From: Archivesica marissinica
Lineage: Eukaryota; Mollusca; Bivalvia; Venerida; Vesicomyidae
Reading direction: 5' to 3'
Length of the DNA: 64,000 nt
Assembly: GCA_014843695.1 (NCBI GenBank)
Contig: CM026400.1
Span: forward strand, 16,506,294-16,570,293
The position numbers and the translations under genes are program-made. The notes below the pieces were generated by a model. The model was not told where the DNA came from and ran no database searches. It saw nothing but the letters and a program-made list of their open reading frames with translations. Positions 38,746 through 50,189 of the stretch are shown here, in pieces (within the stretch, counting starts at the first letter, position 1; every line of letters starts with the position of its first letter).

Positions 38746-38967
38746 CAAATTTCAAGATGGCGGCCAGTAATCCAAGATGGCCAACCTGAATTTTTGATAA
38801 ATTTATGGTCCATAGTCACTAAAATATTAGGTTGTCAAAAATTAACCCAAAATGTTGACGATTCCCCAAATGACAACACATCAGCATATATTATATGGTT
38901 TCGTATTAGATGGGCAACTAGTACACAATGAAACTATAAACAAATACACCAATACAAGAAATAAATA

Positions 38968-39249
38968 GCGGGATATTAAATTTCATACAACATTTATGTT
39001 AATTCAAACAATTAATATTTTGATTATGTATGTATTTATAATAATATGAATGTATTTTATAACAAATATGAATGTTACTATTGTTTGTATTATTATATAG
39101 AGAATCATATCATAACTCGCCATGATAAGAACAACAATACCCCCTAGAGTATATTATCCAATGGTATAGCCAAGCATCCACAAAGCCAAGTATACACCAA
39201 TTACCTTTATTCGGATATGACTCCATATCATTTCTCATTAATTGATATA
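38968..39249. other. AT-rich junction between the inverted-repeat element and the LINE relic
   Basis: 38,968-39,100 is very AT-rich without features. From about 39,100 the minus strand is the 3' part of the LINE pseudogene described separately. Confidence 0.4.
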
Positions 39250-40960
39250 CTATAAATTAGGGATGGCAACGAATAGAGATGTTTGTATTCGAATAGTCGG
39301 TAGGGAAGGTATTCGAATATTCGATATAGTTCTATAAAAAACTCAAAATCACCCAAACTCTTATAAAAATTGCGTAAACGGCTTCTTCATCCTGCAAGGT
39401 CATGCACATATGACGACGACTCATTCAGTTATTGTTATCGGCCACTGTACTTTCATGGACGTTTTCACAAATGAAATCATTGTCACTTGAACTGCTTTCC
39501 GTTGAAAGGTGTTTGTTTTTCAAATGATTATTCAGAGTGATGGTGTACCCGAATATGTTAAATCCAATTTGCATAGATTACACCTAGCAATTTTCTTATC
39601 CTCAGTGCCATTGAAGCCTTTCCAAACGTGTGACTGAGCTGGTGGCATTTTTGTGGACAATATTGTTTTATTATTTAAGTTTATTTAACGTCGCTACCGG
39701 TTGCCAAGTTGAGTAACGGACAGTTTACACAACACCACCTTTCCTGGGCAGCAACGTGTCTGTAATATTCCATTATGTTGCTAACCCGTGTTGACATCAT
39801 AATTAAACACTACCTACCTTAACACCAATTGCAATTATCCGATTACATGGCATAGTGTCAATTAACACCTGCCATGAATGTGACCACAACATGGTTTATT
39901 TACACATCCTGGTGCGATTTATTTTGTATTGGAAGGTTTTATGATGGTTTCAAAAGAAAACAAAGTACATATATATGATTTTATGACAGTTTTTGGCAGA
40001 TATAATATTTATTCTGAATTGTCGAATACTGGAATAGTATTTGGATATTCAGACATATTCGAATATTCGTTGACATCCCTACTATTAATACATATTTATT
40101 GTTCCTTAGTTGCAAAATTCGTAACCAATATATTATAATTTGAAACATTTGTATAGTTTTGTATGATGTACGTCCTAGTTCACCATATACAAAATCATTT
40201 TGCGTAGTCTTTTTAACTCCTAATAACTTTTTGCAAAGCTGCATATGGACCTTTTCAATTGACAACTCATTAGCGAAACCTACTACTTCACAACAATAAT
40301 TCAGAATAGGCGACATTAATTTATCAAACAATGGTATCCTATGTTTAGACGGTATATATGTAAACTTATACAACTACTTGTTTAATTGAAACCTGGCTTT
40401 CTGTGCTTGACCTGATAAAGTGTTCTGTTCATTGCTAAGATATCCACCAGTCGTAAATACTATGCCTGTATAACAACATTTATTGGCTATATCAATTTGC
40501 TGACCATCATAATAAAACACATTACCTTTGTTTTGGATACATTAACCTTCAGTTTCCGAATACTACAATATTCATACATTACAGTAAATCGATACTCCGT
40601 TGTAGTTCTTCCGCTGCATTTGCCAATATAACAATGTCATGAGCATATAAAAGCATGACTATCTTATGTCAACATCTATTCTACTAGTAGTATTATTATG
40701 TATGCATCTTCTAAATCATTAATAAACCTGGAAAGTAAAAAGGGGATAAACACTCTCCTTGCCTGACACCGAGTAATCACGTGCACTCTTCATTTAATGT
40801 ATTACATTGCTTAACGATATACTTAACTGATTCGTACATCGATTTAAATATATCTACCATCTACGTGTAAATTTGACAATGTATTTGTCAATGTTTCAGT
40901 GAATAAAACAACGTCATGTTTTATGAAACATTTCCGTTACAAAATCTGATTTAAGTTATG
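39100..40960 (-). pseudogene. LINE ORF2 reverse transcriptase, interrupted by the hAT element
   Basis: The minus strand from about 40,960 shows reverse-transcriptase pieces: a GECLSP-like region near 40,760; YAHD in place of YADD near 40,640, followed by IVILANAAEELQ; then 40,373-40,090, LFDKLMSPILNYCCEV and KKLLGVKKTTQNDFVYGELG. The reading resumes beyond the hAT insert at 39,249 with YQLMRNDMESYPNKGNWC and FVDAWLYHW, the expected next segment of the same ORF. The hAT element therefore landed inside this gene. Stops and shifts, and the lost catalytic Asp, mean that it is dead. It is probably the same family as the C-terminal tails at 41,984, 45,940 and 55,957. Confidence 0.75.
39258..40081. 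mobile_element. Non-autonomous hAT element with 8-bp target duplication
   Basis: Ends are TAGGGATGGCAACGAATA at 39,258 and the reverse complement of TAGGGATGTCAACGAATA ending at 40,081. The adjacent 'attcgaatattcga' tracts are typical of this hAT group. Flanking 8-mers CTATAAAT (39,250-39,257) and CTATTAAT (40,082-40,089) match 7 of 8. The interior has no transposase frame and contains a piece of the family-1 SINE tail (about 39,683-39,722). It sits inside a LINE gene. Confidence 0.82.
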
Positions 40961-40992
40961 TATTTTGATTGTAAATAACATTAGTATGCTCT

Positions 40993-41125
40993 CATGTTCA
41001 GCTTGCGTTAGGCAGTGTCACGTACAGCTTGCGTTAGGCAGTGTCATGTTCAGCTTGCGTTAGGCAGTGTCATGTTCAGCTTGCGTTAGGCAGTGTCATG
41101 TTCAGCTTGCGTTAGGCAGTGTCAC
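40993..41125. repeat. 26-bp minisatellite, five copies
   Basis: Five units contain TTCAGCTTGCGTTAGGCAGT, one with ACG TAC in place of ATG TTC. It is followed by a CACGTACAC segment. There is no coding potential. Confidence 0.9.
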
Positions 41126-41190
41126 GTACACTGTGTTTAATAGAAACAAGAATGTCAATACTCGCGTAGTCCTGTTAGGACTAGTATGAA

Positions 41191-41698
41191 TGTATTGGTG
41201 GAGTAACGTCCCGCCCAACATTGGTATGTTTAAATGTGACATGATATGTGTTGGTGGAGTAACGTCCCGCCCAACATTGGTATGTTTAAATGTGACCTGA
41301 AATGTGTTGGTGGAGTAACGTCCCGCCCAACATTGGTATGTTTAAATGTGACATGATATGTGTTGGTGGAGTAACGTCCCGCCCAACATTGGTATGTTTA
41401 AATGTGACCTGAAATGTGTTGGTGGAGTAACGTCCCGCCCAACATTGGTATGTTTAAATGTGACATGATATGTGTTGGTGGAGTAACGTCCCGCCCAACA
41501 TTGGTATGTTTAAATGTGACCTGAAATGTGTTGGTGGAGTAACGTCCCGCCCAACATTGGTATGTTTAAATGTGACATGATATGTGTTGGTGGAGTAACG
41601 TCCCGCCCAACATTGGTATGTTTAAATGTGACCTGAAATGTGTTGGTGGAGTAACGTCCCGCCCAACATTGGTATGTTTAAATGTGACATGAAATGTG
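41191..41698. repeat. 56-bp minisatellite, nine copies, arranged as dimers
   Basis: Units contain GGTGGAGTAACGTCCCGCCC and AACATTGGTATGTTTAAATG. The unit ends alternate strictly between ACATGATAT and ACCTGAAAT, so the evolving unit is a 112-bp dimer. The last unit ends ACATGAAAT, a hybrid. Confidence 0.94.
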
Positions 41699-41983
41699 TT
41701 GATACCATAACGTGAGTTTTGATGATGGTCTGATAATTGGTTTATAATTTATAATCATTTATTGGTGGCCTAGAACTCTTGGTTGTAAATTACATGTGTG
41801 TTATTTATGAACGAACATATATTTATCATTCATTTTATTGTTCAAACAAAGGGTCTTTTTTTCATTGTTGGGGCCCCTATCTGGTAACCTCATTTATTTT
41901 CACATAAAGTGATGTTTAAAGTAGAACAAATACATGTAGATCTGTTGTCAATGTAATGACTTTCATGTACGTATGACAGGGTA
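41699..41983. other. Loop sequence upstream of LINE fragment
   Basis: AT-rich with no clear feature. It may contain decayed parts of the LINE whose tail starts at 41,984. Confidence 0.4.
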
Positions 41984-42420
41984 TTGGATGGATTTATGCA
42001 GGAATGGCGTATGGCTATAAATAACATGGAAGTGTTAACATTGTATAAATGTGTTAAGGATACATTAGATATAGAATTTTATTTGAATAACATTGTGTCT
42101 CGCAATCTGCATATTGCATTTACAAGAATAAGACTATCTGCACATAGTCTTAGAATTCAAACTGGTAGATATGGAAGAGATAAAATTGATAGAAATCTAA
42201 GATATTGTCAAATTTGTTCTACAAACGAAATAGAAGACGAATTTCATTTTGTATTGGCAATATGAATTTTATAGACGAACTTATATAAAACGGTATTATA
42301 GAGTAAACCCAAGTATGTTTAAATTTACTCAGTTGTTGTCCAGTAAAAACAAATCAGAATTATATATGTTAAGCAAATTTATACAAGAAGCTCTTGCGAT
42401 ACGTGTCATTAGATCATAAA
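41984..42420 (+). pseudogene. LINE ORF2 C-terminal fragment
   Basis: The frame 41,984-42,265 contains FTRIRLSAHSLRIQTGRYGR, then YCQICSTNEIEDEFHFVLA, the zinc-knuckle-like C-x2-C...H tail of this LINE family. After a frameshift near 42,262 the tail continues (FYRRTYIKRYY, then FKFTQLLSSKN) to a stop near 42,420. The 5' part is absent. Confidence 0.7.
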
Positions 42421-43575
42421 CGGTTCCTGGAAGTCTTTAAAATTGATATTAATGTTTCTTATACAATTATATTGAATGTTTATCTTTGCTTAGATCAATA
42501 TATAATTATGAGGTCAGAATTGTAGAATTCGTTGGACAATACTCTATATATGATAGCCCATACTGATAATAGTATTGGTGTAACAGTCAGATGGAGTCTA
42601 TTCCGAGGAGAGTGTCACGGGTGTAGCGGGAGCCTCGTAGGTAGGGATCGACTACACTCTGTGTGATACACTTCTTGGAAGTAGATTTTAGTTCGGTGTG
42701 TTCCACCTAACGCTGTATCCTAGTATGGAATATGCATTGCATACTGTTCTGTATATGACTTGATTGATCTGAACAATCGACTAAAATATACAGATACAAT
42801 TTTTTCAATATGTTGTCCATTTTAAAATACACTAGTATCAGGTTACTTTTCAGTTTTTGTTGTAAATAGTACTTATTGATATGTTGTACTGAAATACAGT
42901 ATATCGCATATATAGATGTCACTGTAATTAGGATTGCATTTAGTAATGTTTTAAGATTTCGAGGAAGTAATATATACTATAGTTCATCCCTATAGTAATA
43001 TGGTATGCCAATAATTATCACCTACATTTGTTGTCATAATTTTATACTTATGTTATAGAATGTAATATTGCTATGTCACTAAAAACTGTATAAAATATGT
43101 TCGTTCGTTTGTTATTTATGTATAGCGAAAATTAATGAATACTTCCGTATTCAAATTGCTCCAATTAGGATCTTATGTATTATTTCAGTACGTCAGTTAG
43201 TTGGAACTTAATACTTGCTCAAATAATCTTTGTGTTAGTGTGATGACGTGTTAACGAGTTTATGATGGTCTCATGATGTAATAGCATTGATTACTTGGTT
43301 ACTAGTTTGTTTATATTTGGTTCCGAGTGCCATCCAAACCCGCACGGGTATGTCTAACTTACATTGATATTTGTTGACACCGTATATGAGCTTGGGTGTC
43401 TGTTCGGCAACTAATTTATAATAGCCCCCTTCAGTATAGCAGATTTTTACCTTCCCAAAATTACATTTGCTCATTCAATTATATGTTCATCTAAGATAAT
43501 TGTGCTCTTTTGCGTCATATTTAAAGGAACTACAGACTGATTTATGTTTGCTCATTCATTGTACTGATTATGAGA
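42421..43575. other. Loop sequence, nothing recognised
   Basis: AT-rich. Small frames at 42,707-42,922 and 43,271-43,474 (minus) have no recognisable content. A GC-richer patch at 42,590-42,720 has no identified role. Confidence 0.45.
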
Positions 43576-44939
43576 TTACATGTTAGTGCATCGTAAGCCC
43601 ATATTATATGTTAGTGCATCGTAAGCCCATATTACATTTTAGTGCATCGTAAGCCCATATTACATGTTAGTGCATCGTAAGCCCATATTACATGTTAGTG
43701 CATCGTAAGCCCATATTACATGTTAGTGCATCGTAAGCCCATATTATATGTTAGTGCATCGTAAGCCCATATTATATGTTAGTGCATCGTAAGCCCATAT
43801 TATATGTTAGTGCATCGTAAGCCCATATTATATGTTAGTGCATCGTAAGCCCATATTATATGTTAGTGCATCGTAAGCCCATATTATATGTTAGTGCATC
43901 GTAAGCCCATATTATATGTTAGTGCATCGTAAGCCCATATTATATGTTAGTGCATCGTAAGCCCATATTATATGTTAGTGCATCGTAAGCCCATATTATA
44001 TGTTAGTGCATCGTAAGCCCATATTATATGTTAGTGCATCGTAAGCCCATATTACATGTTAGTGCATCGTAAGCCATATTACATGTTAGTGCATCGTAAG
44101 CCATATTATATGTTAGTGCATCGTAAGCCCATATTATATTTTAGTGCATCGTAAGCCCATATTATATGTTAGTGCATCGTAAGCCCATATTATATGTTAG
44201 TGCATCGTAAGCCCATATTATATGTTAGTGCATCGTAAGCCCATATTATATGTTAGTGCATCGTAAGCCCATATTATATGTTAGTGCATCGTAAGCCCAT
44301 ATTACATGTTAGTACATCGTCAGCCCATCGTAAGCCCATATTACATGTTAGTGCATCGCCAACCCATATTACATGTTAGTGCATCGTCAGCCCATATTAC
44401 ATGTTAGTGCATCGTCAGCCCATATTACATGTTAGTGCATCGTCAGCCCATATTACATGTTAGTGCATCGTCAGTCCATATTACATGTTAGTGCATCGTC
44501 AGCCCATATTACATGTTAGTGCATCGTCAGCCCATATTACATGTTAGTGCATCGTCAGCCCATATTAAATGTTAGTGCATCGTCAGTCCATATTACATGT
44601 TAGTGCATCGTCAGCCCATATTACATGTTAGTGCATCGTCAGCCCATATTACATGTTAGTGCATCGTAAGCCCATATTATATGTTAGTGCATCGTAAGCC
44701 CATATTACATGTTAGTGCATCGTAAGCCCATATTACATGTTAGTGCATCGTAAGCCCATATTATATGTTAGTGCATCGTAAGCCCATATTATATGTTAGT
44801 GCATCGTAAGCCCATATTATATGTTAGTGCATCGTAAGCCCATATTATATGTTAGTGCATCGTAAGCCCATATTATATGTTAGTGCATCGTAAGCCCATA
44901 TTATATGTTAGTGCATCGTAAGCCCATATTACATGTTAG
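43576..44939. repeat. 28-bp minisatellite, at least 48 copies, running into the scaffold gap
   Basis: Units contain TGTTAGTGCATCGTAAGCCC followed by ATATTATA or ATATTACA. Units at about 44,320-44,650 form a separate block with CGTCAGCCC in place of CGTAAGCCC, including two CGTCAGTCC units. The array is cut by the N run, so its true length is unknown. Confidence 0.96.
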
Positions 44940-45939
44940 NNNNNNNNNNNNNNNNNNNNNNNNNNNNNNNNNNNNNNNNNNNNNNNNNNNNNNNNNNNNN
45001 NNNNNNNNNNNNNNNNNNNNNNNNNNNNNNNNNNNNNNNNNNNNNNNNNNNNNNNNNNNNNNNNNNNNNNNNNNNNNNNNNNNNNNNNNNNNNNNNNNNN
45101 NNNNNNNNNNNNNNNNNNNNNNNNNNNNNNNNNNNNNNNNNNNNNNNNNNNNNNNNNNNNNNNNNNNNNNNNNNNNNNNNNNNNNNNNNNNNNNNNNNNN
45201 NNNNNNNNNNNNNNNNNNNNNNNNNNNNNNNNNNNNNNNNNNNNNNNNNNNNNNNNNNNNNNNNNNNNNNNNNNNNNNNNNNNNNNNNNNNNNNNNNNNN
45301 NNNNNNNNNNNNNNNNNNNNNNNNNNNNNNNNNNNNNNNNNNNNNNNNNNNNNNNNNNNNNNNNNNNNNNNNNNNNNNNNNNNNNNNNNNNNNNNNNNNN
45401 NNNNNNNNNNNNNNNNNNNNNNNNNNNNNNNNNNNNNNNNNNNNNNNNNNNNNNNNNNNNNNNNNNNNNNNNNNNNNNNNNNNNNNNNNNNNNNNNNNNN
45501 NNNNNNNNNNNNNNNNNNNNNNNNNNNNNNNNNNNNNNNNNNNNNNNNNNNNNNNNNNNNNNNNNNNNNNNNNNNNNNNNNNNNNNNNNNNNNNNNNNNN
45601 NNNNNNNNNNNNNNNNNNNNNNNNNNNNNNNNNNNNNNNNNNNNNNNNNNNNNNNNNNNNNNNNNNNNNNNNNNNNNNNNNNNNNNNNNNNNNNNNNNNN
45701 NNNNNNNNNNNNNNNNNNNNNNNNNNNNNNNNNNNNNNNNNNNNNNNNNNNNNNNNNNNNNNNNNNNNNNNNNNNNNNNNNNNNNNNNNNNNNNNNNNNN
45801 NNNNNNNNNNNNNNNNNNNNNNNNNNNNNNNNNNNNNNNNNNNNNNNNNNNNNNNNNNNNNNNNNNNNNNNNNNNNNNNNNNNNNNNNNNNNNNNNNNNN
45901 NNNNNNNNNNNNNNNNNNNNNNNNNNNNNNNNNNNNNNN
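44940..45939. other. Scaffold gap of exactly 1,000 N
   Basis: A round-number N run, which usually marks a gap of unknown size. It separates the left part of the window from the right arm, so the order and orientation across it depend on scaffolding. Confidence 0.99.
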
Positions 45940-46545
45940 AACCCTTCTTGATGAATATGGCTTCTCTGATGTTTGGAACGCACACAATTATTATGAAGTT
46001 AAAACATTTGCACCCATATTCAAACAAAGAATTGTAGATTGTTTTAAGCAGAAATGGTTTGCTGATATCGAAGCTAACAAAGTATTAAACACTTTATAAT
46101 TACATATTAAAGCCAGTTTTGGTTTTGAAAATTATTTGAATGTGTAAATGTTCACATCATATCATATGATATAATAGGCTACGCATATCTGTACACAATT
46201 TACGTATAGAGTCTTGCAGATATGGCAGAAATATGCTACAGAGACATGAGCGTCTATGTCAGTTATGCGATGACCACGATATAGAGGACGAATACCATTT
46301 AGTTTTAAAGTGTATGATGTACAAAGGCATACGTACAACGTATTTAAAACGTTACTATATTCGCCCAAGCGTGCATACATGTGTGGAACTGCTACAGACC
46401 AGGAATACATCTGTATTAATTAATGTATGCACATGTATTACACAAGCACATAACAATTTAAATGAATTAATGCAGATTAACGTAAAAATATACACGTACA
46501 TACACTTAAACGCTATAATACTTAAAATGTTAGTTTTACTGTAGA
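45940..46545 (+). pseudogene. LINE ORF2 C-terminal fragment after the gap
   Basis: Immediately after the gap the frame reads LLDEYGFSDVW and FKQRIVDCFKQKWFADI, a late ORF2 segment. After frame breaks it continues at 46,233-46,544 with CQLCDDHDIEDEYHLVLKCM and YKGIRTTYLKRYY, the C-x2-C...H...C tail. The 5' part probably lies in or before the gap. It is the most complete C-terminus of this LINE family in the window. Confidence 0.72.
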
Positions 46546-46689
46546 CTTAGTATTATTTGCGTTGATTTTATGTAACAAATATTACGCAACGATTAATATA
46601 CGTGTTGTTAAAATATTGTATCACGCACATAGTTTACTTAATATCATCAGAGTACAAATCTACTGGATGTCATTATATTGCTTACAATG

Positions 46690-46990
46690 CATATTGTTCA
46701 ATGTCCATGTCATGCATCAGCTGTGGTTACTGCATATAGAAGAGTTTATATCGATGTATATATTACATGTTGAATGTCCATGTCATGCATCATCTGTGGT
46801 TACTGCACATAGAAGAGTTTATATCGATGTATATATTACATGTTGAATGTCCATGTCATGCATCATCTGTGGTTACTGCACATAGAAGAGTTTATATCGA
46901 TGTATGTATTATATGTTGAATGTCCATGTCATGCATCATCTGTGGTTACTGCATATGGAAGAGTTTATATCAATGTATGTATATATCATA
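46690..46990. repeat. 73-bp tandem repeat, about four copies
   Basis: Units share GTCCATGTCATGCATCATCT and GAAGAGTTTATATCGATGTA, with single-base differences (CATCAGCTG in the first unit, GTATGTATTAT in later ones). It lies between the LINE tail and the right arm. Confidence 0.9.
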
Positions 46991-47339
46991 TGTTTAACTG
47001 TCAGTAGAAAAACATGTGTCTCATTGTATTATTGAAATATTAGTATATGTCACACGGTACAACTAGAAATTAAGTGGCCCAAACCATTTGTATTTTCATG
47101 TTTGTAACATTCTGTTGTTTTATATCATGATGAATTCAATAAAATATGATTAAACTAAATTAGAAATTAAGTTCATTCTCCTTTGAAAATTGATTCGTCA
47201 TTGTTTATCATGTGTAATGCAAAATGTATATTTAGTTAGAATAGTCGTGTAATTGTATACGTTATATAAATAAAAATAATATGTTCTGTTCATATATATA
47301 AATTAAACTGCATATCTGCCATTTCATTCTCCTATATAC
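46991..47339. other. Loop sequence next to the right arm
   Basis: AT-rich with no recognised feature. Confidence 0.45.
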
Positions 47340-47958
47340 AGTTGTTGATGACTGACAGCCAGGTGACAAGGGTATGTTCATCGTTTTTGCGCATAACGCT
47401 AGTAGTGTTCATTTTGGTGTGTGTTTTTTGTGGGTGGGTGTGGGGTGTTGTTGTTTTTGTTGGGGTGTTGTTGGTTGTTTTGTTTGATAGTTTATGCATA
47501 TATTTGTGTAGTAGGTTCTTATAAATAGTGGAAACACTTTCGGACATGTGACGAATTGTGGGGCAAGAGTCTAGTTTGCTATATATCCTGACATGCACAT
47601 GTCTGTTCAAATATCAGACACTGACACACATTTAAATCATGTTTTGGTATGGAATACATTTCTAATTTTATTCAAGTATTGCGAAGTTTGGCAACAATCT
47701 GGAGCAAGTTAGAACTGACAGCAGACAGTATCATGAAAATTCACAACACTATTATTTTAGTTTTTAGATCGAATATATACACACTATTATAATACGTATT
47801 CGGTGCTTTTATGCATAGATGTATACGGTTCCATCATTTGGGGGCTAGTCTCATGATACCGTACAATATTTCTATCACTTTACGGCCAAAATACAGATTA
47901 TCAGAGGTATTTGACTTATTGTCTAGATATAATATATAAGATAAGTATGTAAGAGAAA

Positions 47959-48010
<52 letters not shown>
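47959..48010. repeat. (CGCA)13 microsatellite
   Basis: A pure CGCA run, right arm only. The Cys/Val/Arg/Ala-rich frame across it (47,834-48,052, minus) is not a gene. Confidence 0.97.
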
Positions 48011-48395
48011 TGGCGGCACAAGGTACGGTCGCTTTGTTGGAAGATTGGTCAATTTGTGTTCATTAGTTTGCTATACTATGCATGTATTCTTCATACTTGA
48101 GGGCATATATTACAATATTTACATCGCTATTGCATTTCCTATGATGAATGTATGTGCCCTGGGTGTATGCATTTTCCCATGAGGGTTCCCAACTAATGAT
48201 ATGCAGCTGACATGCGTGCTCGGAGTTACGGGCAGTATTAGGCAGTGTCTTACAGATTACGCTGTTCCAAGGATGATGTATTTACCTGTTCCGGCACACG
48301 ATAAGTTGAAAATCTGGACTAATAGCATTTTAAATACAAAGTGTGCTATATTTTCCTTTGGGTCATTGAAACGAATAAGTAATGTAAATAGAAGT

Positions 48396-48612
48396 AATGA
48401 ATCGCGGGTTAATAGTTTCCATCGGGTTCCATTATTTGTTCACATGTTATTACAACATGTCATGTTTGTAATATGTGTTCCTAAATAAAGATACTGGTTT
48501 GTTCTACATTGTGTGTGCTTAAAGTTAGTGTGGATGCCTCTGGCCACCATACACTTTACCCACGCTCAATGTAATTCATAACCCGATGGAAACTATTAAC
48601 CCGCGCTTCATT
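48396..48612. repeat. Inverted repeat with about 36-bp arms
   Basis: GCGGGTTAATAGTTTCCATC (in 48,405-48,428) and its reverse complement (in 48,577-48,600) form arms about 145 bp apart. This could be the ends of a small MITE or a foldback. No target duplication was identified. Confidence 0.7.
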
Positions 48613-48629
48613 CCTTAATTAGGCTATTG

Positions 48630-49115
48630 CAATCATAGGACGACGTACGTCGTCGCAGGACCATCGTACGATGAGGTGCGTCGTCGAAAGATATAGCTTC
48701 CAATGATAGTTGATGAAACCCAAAAATGTCGTGTGATGTCGTATGCTATCGCACGATGTCACGCGAACATCGTGCTGCATGACCACGATTGCCGCACGTG
48801 GTCGTACGATGACCTACGACGTCGTGCGATGGGATACGATATCGTACGACGGTCTAACGTGTCATGATTCATCCGTCAGTGTGGTGTATCATTCACTACC
48901 GCGCCAATTTCAGTTCAGTTCAGTACACACCTAGACTTATACGAAGATGGTTCTAATAGGTTGCAAAATCAACATTTCAAAAGATGATCGTCCAACGTAC
49001 GATGACCCTCGGAGGCCACGAAGTCGTACGTCGACGCTGGATGAGCTTCACGATGCTCTAAGATGTCCCACGATGCTCATCGATGGTACCATAGTAGACC
49101 ATCGTACGGGACCAT
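48630..49115. other. CG-rich palindrome-dense segment
   Basis: In otherwise AT-rich DNA this stretch is packed with CGTACG-centred palindromes. GACGACGTACGTCGTC near 48,640 is a perfect 16-bp palindrome, CATCGTACGATG near 48,662 a perfect 12-mer, and five or more related motifs continue to about 49,105. It is absent from the left arm. It resembles a MITE with subterminal repeats, but I could not define its ends. No coding content. Confidence 0.6.
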
Positions 49116-49234
49116 AGCTGGCTATATGTGTTAATATGTGTATTCTGGCACGAGGGGTCCATGTTTACCTAAGCATGATACGATGCAGCACCGAAAATGA
49201 TAAAATAAAATACTCTTGTCATTGAAATATATAC

Positions 49235-50043
49235 CTTATGCATAGTTCGACAGACTGTGGGCAGAGCCTGATCATTGTCGCTCTTGATCGGTGGATTATC
49301 TGCTATGAAGCGCCCGTCAATCATTGCTGTGAAGCCATGTACACCTGATCCGCTCCTATCGCCGAACATGGATTCTTTACAATAGTTAAGCACGTTCTCT
49401 GTCGGCTCATTGCACATATAGCAAAATACATTAGCGTACAGATCATGCAACCTATAGGGTGACACTAATCCGCTTTGACATGCTTCTATAACAGCATCCC
49501 GAGACAGAGAACTTTCCATTAAAGTAAATTAAGTGTCGATCAAATCAGTGTAGCATACGTGAGAAGTCAAATCGGCACTGTCGCCCGGATATGTGAAACT
49601 AACTTGACAATGTTCTGGAATTTGACCAGAGTTGATTCCCTCCATAACGACATCAACGTCTTCATTTAGTTGAGATTGATGCTCGCATGAAATTAAAGCA
49701 TTCCATACTACCGTATCAGTAACATTGTGGGCCTTAGCGCATGCGCTGTTTTTGTATATTGTCTTCGTTTCCGCCGAGGACACCGGATACATGCTGCCCC
49801 AAGGAGCAACGATTTCATCACCACATGATGTATTGGCTGTAGTTTTAGCATTCACACTGGAGGTGATTATATGTAAGGAATGTAAATGCAGTACATCTTT
49901 CGCCTCTGGTTGTATTGCCATTGGATATAGGCAGCTGCGATCTTTCTCTGAGTTGTCTTGAGTCTCTTTTTCAGGTGGCTGTTTAGCTTGTTGAGGAAAA
50001 CAGCAATTTCCATTGAAATCACAATCAACGCTACACGAACAAA
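49235..50043 (-). pseudogene. Exon 2 of the secreted/receptor-like protein, right copy, with premature stop
   Basis: Reverse-complement partner of 24,158-24,969. The acceptor (plus CTGTAAGAATG, exon starts at 50,043) and donor (ends at 49,235) are preserved. It has a 9-bp insertion near the start (extra residues after CCFPQQ) and an in-frame 12-bp deletion at about 49,530. That deletion removes the CSGS segment, and the next codon GAA has become TAA (49,529-49,531). The rest stays open in the same frame to the donor, with cysteines largely kept. A truncated product is possible. By eye about 20 residues differ from the left copy. Calling it a pseudogene is inference; programmed readthrough or a truncated functional form cannot be excluded. 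Confidence 0.65.
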
Positions 50044-50189
50044 CTGTAAGAATGAATAATAGCTTTGTATAATACAAGTTAATACACTAATTCATAGCGA
50101 GCTCTAAACGAACGGGTCCGAAGGAAGACCCCATGTGCCCCGAAGGACCCGCTCGCTTAGCAAAATGTACGGTAAAACGAGAAAAGACT

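Larger units (their letters stand above)
33274..38890. mobile_element. DNA transposon-like element with about 150-bp terminal inverted repeats
   Basis: Left terminus 33,274-33,426 and right terminus 38,746-38,890 are inverted copies. They share GTTTGGGTTAATTTTTG-type sequence, TAGTGACTATGGACCATAAA, a TTCAGGTTGGC segment and repeated CAAGATGGCGGCC motifs (the left end has an extra copy). The interior holds one decayed multi-domain gene on plus (33,655-37,354) and about 1.4 kb of non-coding sequence. Target duplication is not clear; ATTA next to both ends is possible. The element interrupts Polinton-like coding remnants. Confidence 0.75.

Noticed and set aside
44901..46099. Frames of 350-390 codons
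   Set aside because: They consist of the N gap; only the short end after 45,940 is sequence.
47834..48052. Cys/Arg/Ala repeat frame
   Set aside because: The CGCA microsatellite translated.
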